46,464 bases of DNA from an uncultured Clostridia bacterium (lineage in GTDB: Bacteria; Bacillota; Clostridia; Christensenellales; UBA1242). Location: contig CALATF010000034.1 in assembly GCA_937891595.1 (NCBI GenBank), positions 1 to 46,464 on the forward strand. The letters are read 5' to 3'. Position numbers and translations under genes: made by a program. The notes under the pieces were generated by a model. The model was given only the letters and a program-made list of their open reading frames with translations. It searched no databases and was not told where the DNA came from. Shown here one piece after another: positions 34,593-42,538 of this stretch. Numbering within the stretch: the stretch's first letter is position 1; every line of letters begins with the position of its first letter.

Positions 34593-34619
34593 TTTGTTTT
34601 TAACTTTTAAAAAAGAAAT

Positions 34620-34648
34620 GACTGCAATTTTTTTACCGCAGTTTTTCT
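34620..34648 (+). terminator. Terminator-like hairpin between rpmG and secE
   Basis: GACTGC/GCAGTT (34620-34625 with 34638-34643) with a 12-base loop and a T run. It probably allows partial readthrough to secE. Confidence 0.6.
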
Positions 34649-34694
34649 TTATTGTATACGCGCTTTAAGCGTTGGAGTATTTTGGAGGTTTTAA

Positions 34695-34988
34695 ATGGCT
34701 AAAAGTAAAAACTCTACAAAAGAAGAAAAAACACTTACTAAACAAGAGTTAAAAGAGCAACAAAAACAAGAAAAGTTAAAAAACAAAAAGCAAAAGAAAG
34801 AGAAAAAAGGCGGTTTGTTTAGAAAACTTAAAGAAGCTTGGTCTGAACTTAAAAAAGTAACTTGGCCAGGGTTTTCTAGTGTTGTAAAAAAGACAGGCGT
34901 TGTTATTGTTGTAGTATTAATTTTTACTGTTGTTATTTTTGGTATAGATTACTTATTAGGTCTTTTGTACAATTTGTTTATGGCTTAA
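34695..34988 (+). CDS. secE: Preprotein translocase subunit SecE
   Basis: Essential small subunit of the SecYEG channel. 97 residues. The signature KEAWSELKKVTWPGFSSV is followed by a single membrane helix (about residues 70-90). The N-terminal 45 residues are a Lys/Gln/Glu-rich extension longer than in minimal SecE proteins. TGGAGG precedes the ATG. It is followed by nusG as usual. Confidence 0.96.
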   Translation: MAKSKNSTKEEKTLTKQELKEQQKQEKLKNKKQKKEKKGGLFRKLKEAWSELKKVTWPGFSSVVKKTGVVIVVVLIFTVVIFGIDYLLGLLYNLFMA

Positions 34989-35025
34989 TCATAAAATTTT
35001 TATACTTTTTTATTTGGAGTAATAA

Positions 35026-35550
35026 ATGGAAAAAGAATTAGAAGCAAAATGGTATGTATTGCACACTTTTTCAGGTTATGAAACTGTTGCAAAAACTAAT
35101 CTTGAAATAGTTGTAAAAAAATATAACCTTGAAGACAGAATTTTTGACATTATTATCCCTATGGAAGAAACTATAGAGGAAAGAAATGGCAAAAAGAAAT
35201 TAGTTACTCGCAAACTTATGCCTTGCTATTTGCTTGTTAAAATGAAGTATGGTGACGACCTTTGGCATAATATTACAAGAACACGTGGTATTACTGGTTT
35301 TGTGGGGCCAAAAGGTAGACCACTTGCACTTACTCAAGAAGAAATTCGCAAACTTCACCTTGAAAAAGTTGTTGTTAATATAGATTTAAGAGTTAACGAT
35401 AAGGTTGAAGTTATTGACGGGCCTCTTAACAGTTTCGTAGGTACTGTTTTAAGTGTTGATACTAATGCTAAAAAATGCAGAGTAAATGTAGAAATGTTTG
35501 GTAGAGAAACTCCAGTTGATTTAGAGTTTTCTCAAATTAGAAAAATTTAA
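35026..35550 (+). CDS. nusG: Transcription termination/antitermination factor NusG
   Basis: Binds RNA polymerase and affects pausing and termination. 174 residues. The NGN domain starts EAKWYVLHTFSGYE, contains RKLMPCYLLVKMKYGDDLW and GITGFVGPKGRPLALT, and the C-terminal KOW domain has KVEVIDGPLNSFVGTVLSVD. TTGGAG precedes the ATG. rplK follows after a 172-base leader that holds a possible promoter (TTGAAT at 35569-35574, TAAGAT at 35592-35597) and an L1-type RNA element. Confidence 0.97.
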   Translation: MEKELEAKWYVLHTFSGYETVAKTNLEIVVKKYNLEDRIFDIIIPMEETIEERNGKKKLVTRKLMPCYLLVKMKYGDDLWHNITRTRGITGFVGPKGRPLALTQEEIRKLHLEKVVVNIDLRVNDKVEVIDGPLNSFVGTVLSVDTNAKKCRVNVEMFGRETPVDLEFSQIRKI

Positions 35551-35653
35551 TTATTTTGTTAATAACTCTTGAATTTTTAATAAGAAAAGTTTAAGATTAT
35601 TAAAGTAATAAAAAATAAAAGATTAACTACCTTAAGTTTTTTGTTACTATATT

Positions 35654-35695
35654 GTGGGAGAACGCAAATCTTTTCATACGTTCGATAAAAACCAC
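35654..35695 (+). promoter_or_regulatory. L1-binding RNA element in the rplK leader
   Basis: GTGG (35654-35657) pairs with CCAC (35692-35695) and GAACG (35660-35664) with CGTTC (35679-35683). Between the stems are GA on the 5' side and GATAAAAA on the 3' side. This two-stem form with GA opposite a GA-A-rich loop matches the known ribosomal protein L1 mRNA/23S binding motif. L1 would repress translation of its own operon. Confidence 0.6.
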
Positions 35696-35722
35696 TTATT
35701 TGCCAATAGGCAGGAGGAAAAA

Positions 35723-36151
35723 ATGGCAGAGAAAAAAGTGAAGGCAATTGTAAAATTACAATTACCAGCAGCAAAAGCTACACCTGGACCACCAGTTGGT
35801 TCTACATTAGGACCTCATGGTATTAACATTGCAGCTTTTACTAAAGAATTTAATGACAAAACAGCTGACAAGGCAGGTTTAGTTATACCTGTTGTTGTTA
35901 CAATTATGGAGGATAGGTCTTTTACATTTGTTTTAAAAACACCACCAGCAGCAGTATTAATTAAAAAAGCTTGTGGAATTGACAAAGCAAGTGCTACTCC
36001 AAACAAACAAAAAGTCGCAAAAATTACTAAAGCTCAAATTAAGGAAATAGCAGAATTAAAAATGCCTGACCTTAATGCTGCAAGCATCGAAAGTGCAATG
36101 TCAATGATTGCTGGTGCTGCAAGAAGTATGGGCGTTGAAGTAGTTGATTAA
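35723..36151 (+). CDS. rplK: 50S ribosomal protein L11
   Basis: Builds the GTPase-associated centre of the large subunit. 142 residues. KLQLPAAKATPGPPVGSTLGPHGINIAAF is the conserved N-terminal block, and the C-terminal RNA-binding domain holds KIAELKMPDLNA-like KEIAELKMPDLNAASIESA. A longer in-frame reading to 35654 would run through the leader hairpin. AGGAGG at 35712-35717 sets the start at 35723. Confidence 0.97.
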   Translation: MAEKKVKAIVKLQLPAAKATPGPPVGSTLGPHGINIAAFTKEFNDKTADKAGLVIPVVVTIMEDRSFTFVLKTPPAAVLIKKACGIDKASATPNKQKVAKITKAQIKEIAELKMPDLNAASIESAMSMIAGAARSMGVEVVD

Positions 36152-36155
36152 TAAG

Positions 36156-36199
36156 GTGGGAGAGAAAGTTTAATTTTTAAAACTTCTCATTTGAACCAC
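36156..36199 (+). promoter_or_regulatory. Second L1-type RNA element, ahead of rplA
   Basis: GTGG (36156-36159) pairs with CCAC (36196-36199). GAGAA-A-GTTT (36162-36171) pairs with AAACTTCTC (36180-36188) with one bulge. The internal loop is GA opposite ATTTGAA. The closing stem abuts AGGAGG, so bound L1 would cover the rplA ribosome site. Confidence 0.5.
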
Positions 36200-36210
36200 A
36201 GGAGGTTATA

Positions 36211-36894
36211 ATGAAATTAGGAAAAAGATATAAAGAAGTTTGTGAACTTGTTGACAAAACTAAAGTTTATGAACCAAAAGAAGCTATCGATTTAGTTATT
36301 AAAACAGCTAAAGCTAAGTTTGATGAAAGCGTTGAACTTCACGTAAGACTTGGTGTTGATGGCAGAAGTGCTGACCAACAAGTTAGAGGAACTGTTGTTC
36401 TTCCAGCAGGTACTGGTAAAACTAAACGTGTTTTAGTTATTGCTAAAGGTGATAAAGCTGACGAAGCTAAAAAACTTGGTGCTGATATTGTAGGTGCTGA
36501 AGAAATTATCACAAAAATCCAAGGTGGTTGGTTAGATTTTGACGTATGTATCACAACTCCAGACATGATGGGTTTTGTTGGTCGTGTTGCTAAAGTATTA
36601 GGACCTAAAGGCTTAATGCCAAACCCAAAAAGTGGAACTGTTACTATGGACGTTGCTAAAGCTATTAACGACGTTAAAGCTGGTAAAGTTGAATACAGAC
36701 TTGACAAAACAAACATTGTTCACGTAGGCATCGGTAAAGTTAGCTTTGGTGCAGATAAATTATTCGAAAACTTCGATACTTTAATGAATGCACTTGTTAA
36801 AGCTAAACCAGCAGCAAGTAAAGGTACTTACTTAAAGAGCGTAACAATCAGCTCAACAATGGGACCTGGAATTAAAACAACATATAAAATGTAA
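36211..36894 (+). CDS. rplA: 50S ribosomal protein L1
   Basis: Forms the mobile L1 stalk and is the usual translational repressor of its own operon. 227 residues. Conserved parts are GKRYKEVCELVD, VRGTVVLPAGTGKTKRVLV, GWLDFDVCITTPDMMGFVGRVAKVLGPKGLMPNPKSGTV and the C-terminal KGTYLKSVTISSTMGPGIK. AGGAGG precedes the ATG. The operon stops here at a terminator: rplJ and rplL, which often follow, are not present in this window. Confidence 0.97.
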   Translation: MKLGKRYKEVCELVDKTKVYEPKEAIDLVIKTAKAKFDESVELHVRLGVDGRSADQQVRGTVVLPAGTGKTKRVLVIAKGDKADEAKKLGADIVGAEEIITKIQGGWLDFDVCITTPDMMGFVGRVAKVLGPKGLMPNPKSGTVTMDVAKAINDVKAGKVEYRLDKTNIVHVGIGKVSFGADKLFENFDTLMNALVKAKPAASKGTYLKSVTISSTMGPGIKTTYKM

Positions 36895-36900
36895 TTAATA

Positions 36901-36931
36901 AAAAGAAGCTTAGTTTTTACAGGCTTCTTTT
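36901..36931 (+). terminator. Terminator after rplA
   Basis: Stem with AAAAGAAGC/GCTTCTTTT (36901-36911 with 36921-36931), then a T run. Confidence 0.85.
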
Positions 36932-37079
36932 TCTTTTTAAAAGGTATTTAAACGTGTTAATATTTTAAATAATTATTCAGTAGAAAAATTATATTTATTT
37001 TTAACAAATATTGTTTGTTTTGTTAACAAAAAAATGGTTGTATGTTAAAATAACTGAAATTGATGTTGAGGTGTAAAAT

Positions 37080-38405
37080 ATGACAAATGATAATAATATT
37101 TCATGTGCTAAAATTGTAGGGCAATCAGATAAGGGCATTGTTTTTAGTTCAGCAGGTGCTAGAATCTCTACTACAGAAGGAACTGCTTTTAGTGTTTTAG
37201 AAAAATCTCAAGAAAACAATGAAGCTAATGTTAAGCTTGTTGGCAAAGTTCTAAATTCTGGGCATAAAACAGTTATAGAACACCATTGTTTTAATATTGC
37301 TTTTAATAATGTTTCTGTTATTGTTGAGCAGTTTTTAATTGAGTTTAGATTAACTTCTTTTACAATAAAATCTAGAAGATATGTTGATTTCAGCAACGCT
37401 GGATATTTTATGCCACAAATTGAAAACGAAAAAGACAAAGAAAAATTTGAAAAAACAACTCAAGAATTATTTGCTAGTTATAATGAACTTATGAAAAAAG
37501 GTCTAATTAAAGAAGACGCTAGATTTTTGCTTCCTTATAATTTTAAAAGCAATATTCTTTGTACTTGTAATGCTAGAGAGTTATTACATATTATTTGCAC
37601 AATGATTTATGGCCGTGGCAGACAATATAAGGAACTTGTTGAACTTGGCACTCAATTAAAAGAACAACTTGAAGAAATTTATCCAAAACTAGTTGAAAAT
37701 GAAAAAAGTAAATATGAAAAATATGTTTTACCACAAGAAATTCAAGTAAAACAAAACCCTGTTGAGTTTGTTGAAAGTGATGTAGAATTAATTACAAATA
37801 CAAAAGACATCGATAAAGTAATTGACTGCGCTTTAAAACTTGAAGGATTGCAAGAGTTTGATGTAAAAACTCTTATAACAGACGGTAAACTAGCCAGAGT
37901 TTTAGAGCAAGTAAATTTTACTTTTAAAATTACAAATATTACACTTGCTAGCCTTACTCACTTTACTCGCCATAGAATGCATTCTCACATAATTCCTAAT
38001 TTAAACACTATTATTAACGATAATAAATATAAAATGGCTCCAAATATTAAAGAAAATGAAGAATATAAACAAATCTTTGTTAATGCTATTAATAAAACTT
38101 CAAATGTAATTGAAGAATTAAGCCATTTGGGTTCTCAAACACTATCTTATTTATTTGTAAGTGGTAGAACTATTGATGTTATGACAACTATGAATGCAAG
38201 AGAATTATTATGGTTCTTAAAGTTAAGAAGTTGCGATAGAGCACAATGGGAAATTAGGGAAATAGCAATTAAAATGTTAAAATTATTAAAAGCCACTAAT
38301 CCAAAGATTTTTAGCGGTTTTGGGCCTAGCTGTTTGGTAGATGGTAGATGTCCAGAAGGTAGATTAACTTGTGGTAAAATGAAAACGTCTAAAGATTTTG
38401 AATAA
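37080..38405 (+). CDS. thyX: Tandem-domain FAD-dependent thymidylate synthase (ThyX)
   Basis: Makes dTMP from dUMP with methylene-THF, FAD and NAD(P)H. 441 residues, about twice the usual length. Repeat 1 (about 10-215) has GHKTVIEHH, then EFRLTSFTIKSRRY: the S-x-RY dUMP half of the ThyX signature is kept, while the RHR part is EFR. Repeat 2 (about 235-441) has HFTRHRMHSHIIPN, keeping RHRxxS but lacking S-x-RY, and ends with NARELLWFLKLRSCDRAQWEIREIA, the canonical C-terminal block. The halves of the signature are thus divided between repeats. GAGGTG precedes the ATG. The DHFR homologue follows after 50 bases. Confidence 0.87.
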   Translation: MTNDNNISCAKIVGQSDKGIVFSSAGARISTTEGTAFSVLEKSQENNEANVKLVGKVLNSGHKTVIEHHCFNIAFNNVSVIVEQFLIEFRLTSFTIKSRRYVDFSNAGYFMPQIENEKDKEKFEKTTQELFASYNELMKKGLIKEDARFLLPYNFKSNILCTCNARELLHIICTMIYGRGRQYKELVELGTQLKEQLEEIYPKLVENEKSKYEKYVLPQEIQVKQNPVEFVESDVELITNTKDIDKVIDCALKLEGLQEFDVKTLITDGKLARVLEQVNFTFKITNITLASLTHFTRHRMHSHIIPNLNTIINDNKYKMAPNIKENEEYKQIFVNAINKTSNVIEELSHLGSQTLSYLFVSGRTIDVMTTMNARELLWFLKLRSCDRAQWEIREIAIKMLKLLKATNPKIFSGFGPSCLVDGRCPEGRLTCGKMKTSKDFE

Positions 38406-38455
38406 CCTTATAAATATCTTTATAAAACAAACTCTTTAAAACACAGGGGATAGTT

Positions 38456-38989
38456 ATGAACATTATTGTTACTGTAAATAAAAGTTGGGGTATAGGTAAA
38501 GACAATAATTTATTGTTTAATTTCAGCCAGTCTAAAAACTTTTTAAAAGAAATGACTACTGATAAAATTGTAATTATGGGTAGAAATACTTTTGAAAACA
38601 TTTACAATAAAAAACCTTTTAAAAGAAGAATAAATATTTGTTTAACTAATAATAAAGATTATGTTAATAACAATGTCACGGTTATAAATAATTTTGACGA
38701 ATTATTTGAAAAACTTTCATTTTTTGAAAGCGACAATATTTTTGTTGTTGGTGGAGAAGAAACGTATAAATCTCTTTTACCCTATTGTAAAGTTGCTTAT
38801 GTAACAAAGGTTGATGAAAATACCACTTCAGATGCTTTTTTTGAAAATTTAGATAAAAACAAAGCTTGGAAATTAATTAAAACTAGCGACCCTTATTATG
38901 AAGATTCAACAATTTTTTATACTTGTAAATATGTTAATAACAAAGTTAAAAAATATAATTATGGTTATATAAAAAAAGATTTGTTTTAA
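38456..38989 (+). CDS. Dihydrofolate reductase homologue, catalytic acid missing
   Basis: 177 residues with a DHFR fold: VNKSWGIGKDNNLL, KIVIMGRNTFENI (NADPH-binding), KRRINICLTN with the folate-binding Arg, IFVVGGEETYKSLLPYC and VAYVTKVDE. The segment normally reading PW-x-LP-x-D/E before the first helix is LLFNFSQSKNFLKEMT: Ser26 stands where Asp27 (E. coli) or Glu gives the proton, and the Trp is Phe. Activity may be low or changed. ThyX itself makes THF rather than DHF, so selection on DHFR would be relaxed. It is cotranscribed with thyX. AGGGG precedes the ATG. Confidence 0.82.
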   Translation: MNIIVTVNKSWGIGKDNNLLFNFSQSKNFLKEMTTDKIVIMGRNTFENIYNKKPFKRRINICLTNNKDYVNNNVTVINNFDELFEKLSFFESDNIFVVGGEETYKSLLPYCKVAYVTKVDENTTSDAFFENLDKNKAWKLIKTSDPYYEDSTIFYTCKYVNNKVKKYNYGYIKKDLF

Positions 38990-38995
38990 TAAAAT

Positions 38996-39029
38996 AAGAG
39001 AAGAAATTAATCATTTTCTTCTCTTTTAT
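38996..39029 (+). terminator. Terminator after the DHFR gene
   Basis: An 11-bp stem AAGAGAAGAAA/TTTCTTCTCTT (38996-39006 with 39015-39025), followed by T-rich sequence. Confidence 0.85.
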
Positions 39030-39102
39030 TTTTTAAAATCTTCTATATTTCAAATTTATTAAATTTAGAATATCAAAAGGATATTAATAAAGATTAAAAA
39101 TG

Positions 39103-39125
39103 GAGAGATGTTTCTCTCTTTTTTT
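39103..39125 (+). terminator. Second hairpin-plus-T element, no gene before it
   Basis: GAGAGA/TCTCTC (39103-39108 with 39113-39118), then T7. The 75 bases between the two terminators hold no convincing gene. Confidence 0.6.
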
Positions 39126-39126
39126 A

Positions 39127-39155
39127 TTGATTAAAAAAATATATTATAGTAAAAT
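39127..39155 (+). promoter_or_regulatory. Promoter of the Rlu-YitT-CDF operon
   Basis: TTGATT (39127-39132), 17 bases, TAAAAT (39150-39155). Confidence 0.6.
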
Positions 39156-39194
39156 TCTAATGTTTAAAAATATTAAATAAACATTAGGTAAGCT

Positions 39195-40037
39195 ATGAAC
39201 AAAATTGAATTAAATGTGGATAAACCACAAAAATTAAGTGATATTTTATATAATTATGGCTTAAAGCCTAGCCAAGTAAATAAACTTTTTAAGCAAAAAG
39301 ATGTTAGGGTAGATAATGTTAGGCAAAGTGCTGATTGTTTTGTTTTATCAGGTCAAAAAATAACTTTTTTTATTAATGAAGAAGTTTCAAAGAAGTTTGA
39401 AATTTTTTATGAAGACGAGAATATTTATATTATTAATAAATTTGAAGGAATAGAGGTAACCGGCGAGCAGGGAATAGAGGGACAACTTAAAAATGCTATT
39501 GCAGTGCATAGGTTAGATAGAAATACCAAAGGTTTATTAATAATGGCAAAAAACAAAGAAAGTGAAGAAATTTTATTAAAAGCTTTTAAAGATAGAAGCA
39601 TAACAAAAAAATACATTTGCGAAGTAGTAGGAAAAACTAATTTTAAAAATGAAGTTTATTCAGCTTATCTTTTTAAAGATGCTGAGAAGTCGCTTGCTTA
39701 TGTTTATAAAATACAAAGGCCACATAGTGTTGAAATTAAAACAATATTTAATACTTTGCATAACGGAAGTTCTACTAGTATTGTTGAATGTCAACTTGTT
39801 ACAGGTAAAACACATCAAATAAGGGCACATTTATCTTTTTTAGGTCATGCAATTTTAGGTGATGGAAAGTATGGTAAAAATGAAGATTATAAAAAATATA
39901 ACGAAAAATCACAAAAATTACATTGTTATTATTTAAAGTTAAATGGTCTTTATGGGAAATTATTATACCTAAACAACAAAGAGTTTACACTTTACCCAAG
40001 CTGGTTTAACAAAGAAAAGATTTTAAAAAGTAATTAA
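39195..40037 (+). CDS. RluA-family 23S rRNA pseudouridine synthase
   Basis: Converts specific uridines of rRNA (or tRNA) to pseudouridine. 280 residues. The N-terminal S4-like RNA-binding domain runs to about residue 55 (LSDILYNYGLKPSQVNKLF), followed by the catalytic domain with AVHRLDRNTKGLLIMAKN, in which the Asp of HRLD is the nucleophile, and QLVTGKTHQIRAHLSFLGHAILGDGKYG. The family (RluA/C/D) is clear; the target site is not. The ribosome site is weak (AGGTAAG). yitT follows after 13 bases. Confidence 0.92.
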   Translation: MNKIELNVDKPQKLSDILYNYGLKPSQVNKLFKQKDVRVDNVRQSADCFVLSGQKITFFINEEVSKKFEIFYEDENIYIINKFEGIEVTGEQGIEGQLKNAIAVHRLDRNTKGLLIMAKNKESEEILLKAFKDRSITKKYICEVVGKTNFKNEVYSAYLFKDAEKSLAYVYKIQRPHSVEIKTIFNTLHNGSSTSIVECQLVTGKTHQIRAHLSFLGHAILGDGKYGKNEDYKKYNEKSQKLHCYYLKLNGLYGKLLYLNNKEFTLYPSWFNKEKILKSN

Positions 40038-40050
40038 TGTTGGTGATATT

Positions 40051-41067
40051 ATGGAAGAAACAAAAATTAATAAAAAAACTACAAAAATAAATTTTAAAAC
40101 GCTTGTAATAGAAATTTTAATAATAATGCTTGGTACATTTATTACAAGTTTAGGATTTTCAATATTTTTAGAACCACATAATATTGTGCCGGGTGGCTTT
40201 ATGGGTTTGGCTAAAATTATTTATGATGTTTTGGCAATTATAAATTTTGATTTTATTTCAGTTTCTTTGTGGTATATTATTTTAAACCTTTTTCTTTACT
40301 TATATGCTATTAAGTGTATGGGTTTAAAGTTTGCAATACGTGCGGGTGTTGGTATATTTTCTTATTCACTTTTTGTAGAACTTATAAATCAAACTAATTT
40401 AGTTGAAATTATAACAAATCAATTTTTAGTTGAAGAAGCTGCATTATCAGGCGTTGGGATGTATATTCTTTATGCTATTTATGGCGGACTTTTAATGGGT
40501 GCAGGCATAGGCCTTGTATTTAGGGGTAATGGCTCAACAGGTGGCAGTGATATTGTTGCGGTAGTTGTAAACAAATTTTTTCCAACGGTAACTACTGGGC
40601 AGGTTGTTATAGCTGTAGATAGCTGTGTTGTTCTTTTAAGCGCCATAGCCTATCAAAGTTTAGTTTTGCCACTTTATGCGTTTATTTCAATTTTTATTTG
40701 CGGTAAAGTTGCAGATATATTTGTTGATGGTGTAAAATCATTAAGAGCATATTATATAATAACAAGCAAAAAAGAAGAAATGTCTAAAATGATTTTTGAC
40801 AAGCTTGAACGTGGTGCCACTAATATAAAATGTGAAGGCATGTTTACAAGACAAGATAGAGATATGCTTTTAATTGTTATTCGCAGGTCACAAGTTATGG
40901 CTCTTAAGAAGATTGTTAAAAAAGTTGATGAAAATTCTTTTATGATTAGTCATAATGTTAAAGAAGTTTACGGGAAAGGCTTTTTTAATTATGCTGGGAA
41001 TAATAAGAAAAAGAATTTACAGCAAAAGCAAATAATAGAAAATAAAGACAATCAACAAACTAAATAA
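40051..41067 (+). CDS. YitT-family membrane protein
   Basis: 338 residues. A polytopic N-terminal domain with five to six helices (DUF161 repeats, with FGxxxxxPxNIVPGGF-like EPHNIVPGGFMGLAKI and FRGNGSTGGSDIVAVVV) is followed by a cytoplasmic C-terminal DUF2179 domain (AYYIITSKKEEMSKMI, ERGATNIKCEGMFT). The family is widespread in Bacillota; its transported or sensed substrate is not established. It is in an operon with the Rlu gene and the 55-residue gene that starts 9 bases after its stop. Confidence 0.9.
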   Translation: MEETKINKKTTKINFKTLVIEILIIMLGTFITSLGFSIFLEPHNIVPGGFMGLAKIIYDVLAIINFDFISVSLWYIILNLFLYLYAIKCMGLKFAIRAGVGIFSYSLFVELINQTNLVEIITNQFLVEEAALSGVGMYILYAIYGGLLMGAGIGLVFRGNGSTGGSDIVAVVVNKFFPTVTTGQVVIAVDSCVVLLSAIAYQSLVLPLYAFISIFICGKVADIFVDGVKSLRAYYIITSKKEEMSKMIFDKLERGATNIKCEGMFTRQDRDMLLIVIRRSQVMALKKIVKKVDENSFMISHNVKEVYGKGFFNYAGNNKKKNLQQKQIIENKDNQQTK

Positions 41068-41076
41068 AAGGTGAGT

Positions 41077-41244
41077 ATGGATAAATTAGAATTACTTAAA
41101 CTTGCAGAAATGCAAGATGTTGAAGCTTTTGATGAATATGAATTTGAAGAAAACTCAACTAATACAGATAAATTTAAAAAAGAATATAGCGATTTTTACA
41201 ATGATATAAAACAATCTAATAAATATATAAAAGAAGACTGGTAA
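41077..41244 (+). CDS. 55-residue acidic protein, unknown
   Basis: A short gene missed by a length cut-off: ATG at 41077 with AAAAGGTGAG directly upstream, stop at 41242-41244. The product begins MDKLELLKLAEMQDVEAFDE, is rich in Asp, Glu, Lys and Tyr, and should be helical and soluble. It fits tightly between yitT (9 bases) and the CDF gene (6 bases), so it is very likely translated as part of the operon. I cannot assign a function; an accessory to the neighbouring transporter is a guess. Confidence 0.7.
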   Translation: MDKLELLKLAEMQDVEAFDEYEFEENSTNTDKFKKEYSDFYNDIKQSNKYIKEDW

Positions 41245-41250
41245 AATAAA

Positions 41251-42417
41251 GTGAAATTAATTAAAAAACTTTTTATTAAAAATTATGAAAATACAACAGA
41301 TAGTAAAGTTAGATTTAAGTATGGCATAGTTTCAGGTTTTTTTGGCCTTATAACAAATTTATTGTTATTTGCTTCAAAGTTTGTAATAGGTATACTTAGC
41401 GGAAGTATAACTATTGTTGCAGATGCAATAAACAATCTTTCAGACATGGGTAGTTGTTTTATTGTTTTATTAGGCTTTAAATTATCTTCAAAGCCTGCTG
41501 ATTCTGAACACCCTTACGGGCATGAAAGATATGAACAAATAATGGCTTTAATTGTTGCTGTTATTGTTATAGCAATAGGAATATTACTTGCCAAAAGTTC
41601 CATTGAAAAAATTATTACACCTACAAAAACTGAAGTTAATTTATTAACCTATATTATTTTAGGTATAGCAATTTTAGTAAAATTATTTCAATTTTTATTA
41701 TATAAAGATTTTGCAAAATCTATTAATAGTGATGTTTTAAAAGCAAGTAGTATTGATAGTAGGAATGATATAATTTCCACTTCTGCAGTGCTTGTTGCTA
41801 TGGTTTTAATTAACATCATAGGAGACGTTGGTATTAGCATTGATGGTATCTTTGGTTTATTAGTTTCGGCATTTATTATTTTTAGTAGTATTAAATTAGT
41901 TAAAGAAACAATAGACCCTTTGCTTGGAGTAATGCCAGATGAGGACTTTATAAAAAAACTAAAAAACAAAATTTTAAGCTATGATGGCGTTTTAGGCGTT
42001 CATGATTTTTTAATACATTCATATGGTGCAAACAATTATTTTGCAAACGCACACGTAGAAGTTTCTTCAAAAGTTGATGTTATGATTTCGCATGACATGA
42101 TTGATAATATTGAAAAAGAGTTTAAAGAAGATTTTAATATATCTTTATCTTTACACATGGACCCTATTGAAACAGATAACGAAGAAGTTAATTTTAACAA
42201 AAGTAAAGTAGAAGTCATATTAAAAAACTTAGATGAAAGTTTGTCTTTACACGATTTTAGAATGGTTTTTGGTGAAACTCACACAAATATTATTTTTGAT
42301 GTTGTAGTTCCTTTTAATTGCAAGTTAACATTAAATGAAATTAAAGAAGAACTTAATGAAAAATATAAAAACGAAGACAAAAAATATTTTTTTGTTGTTG
42401 AATTAGATAGAATTTAA
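41251..42417 (+). CDS. Cation diffusion facilitator (CDF) transporter
   Basis: Divalent metal (Zn2+, Fe2+, Mn2+ or Co2+) / proton exporter. 388 residues, GTG start six bases after the small gene, so probably translationally coupled. Six helices occupy about residues 25-215. ADAINNLSDMGSCF gives the metal-site Asp-x3-Asp on helix 2 and DSRNDIISTSAVL the helix 5 site (D-x3-D). The HPYGHERYEQI loop is typical. The C-terminal cytoplasmic domain is long, with two metal-binding-fold units (to 295 and 310-388), more than the minimal CDF. The metal cannot be told. Confidence 0.92.
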   Translation: MKLIKKLFIKNYENTTDSKVRFKYGIVSGFFGLITNLLLFASKFVIGILSGSITIVADAINNLSDMGSCFIVLLGFKLSSKPADSEHPYGHERYEQIMALIVAVIVIAIGILLAKSSIEKIITPTKTEVNLLTYIILGIAILVKLFQFLLYKDFAKSINSDVLKASSIDSRNDIISTSAVLVAMVLINIIGDVGISIDGIFGLLVSAFIIFSSIKLVKETIDPLLGVMPDEDFIKKLKNKILSYDGVLGVHDFLIHSYGANNYFANAHVEVSSKVDVMISHDMIDNIEKEFKEDFNISLSLHMDPIETDNEEVNFNKSKVEVILKNLDESLSLHDFRMVFGETHTNIIFDVVVPFNCKLTLNEIKEELNEKYKNEDKKYFFVVELDRI

Positions 42418-42471
42418 TAAAATAAATAAAATATATTTTTGTCATTATTTATAAATAAATAAAAATTGATT

Positions 42472-42497
42472 AAAAAGCCTTGAATAAGGCTTTTTGT
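42472..42497 (+). terminator. Terminator after the CDF gene
   Basis: A 10-bp stem AAAAAGCCTT/AAGGCTTTTT (42472-42481 with 42486-42495), loop GAAT. Confidence 0.85.
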
Positions 42498-42538
42498 TTT
42501 GTTAAACTAAGAAAGTATTTTTAAGGAGGAAAAAGCAT

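Noticed and set aside
37001..37030. Repeated TTAACAAA/TTTGTTAA motifs before thyX as a Rex box
   Set aside because: Rex needs TTGTTAA-N4-TTAACAA; here the arms abut or are spaced by ten bases, so the redox-regulator reading is not supported.
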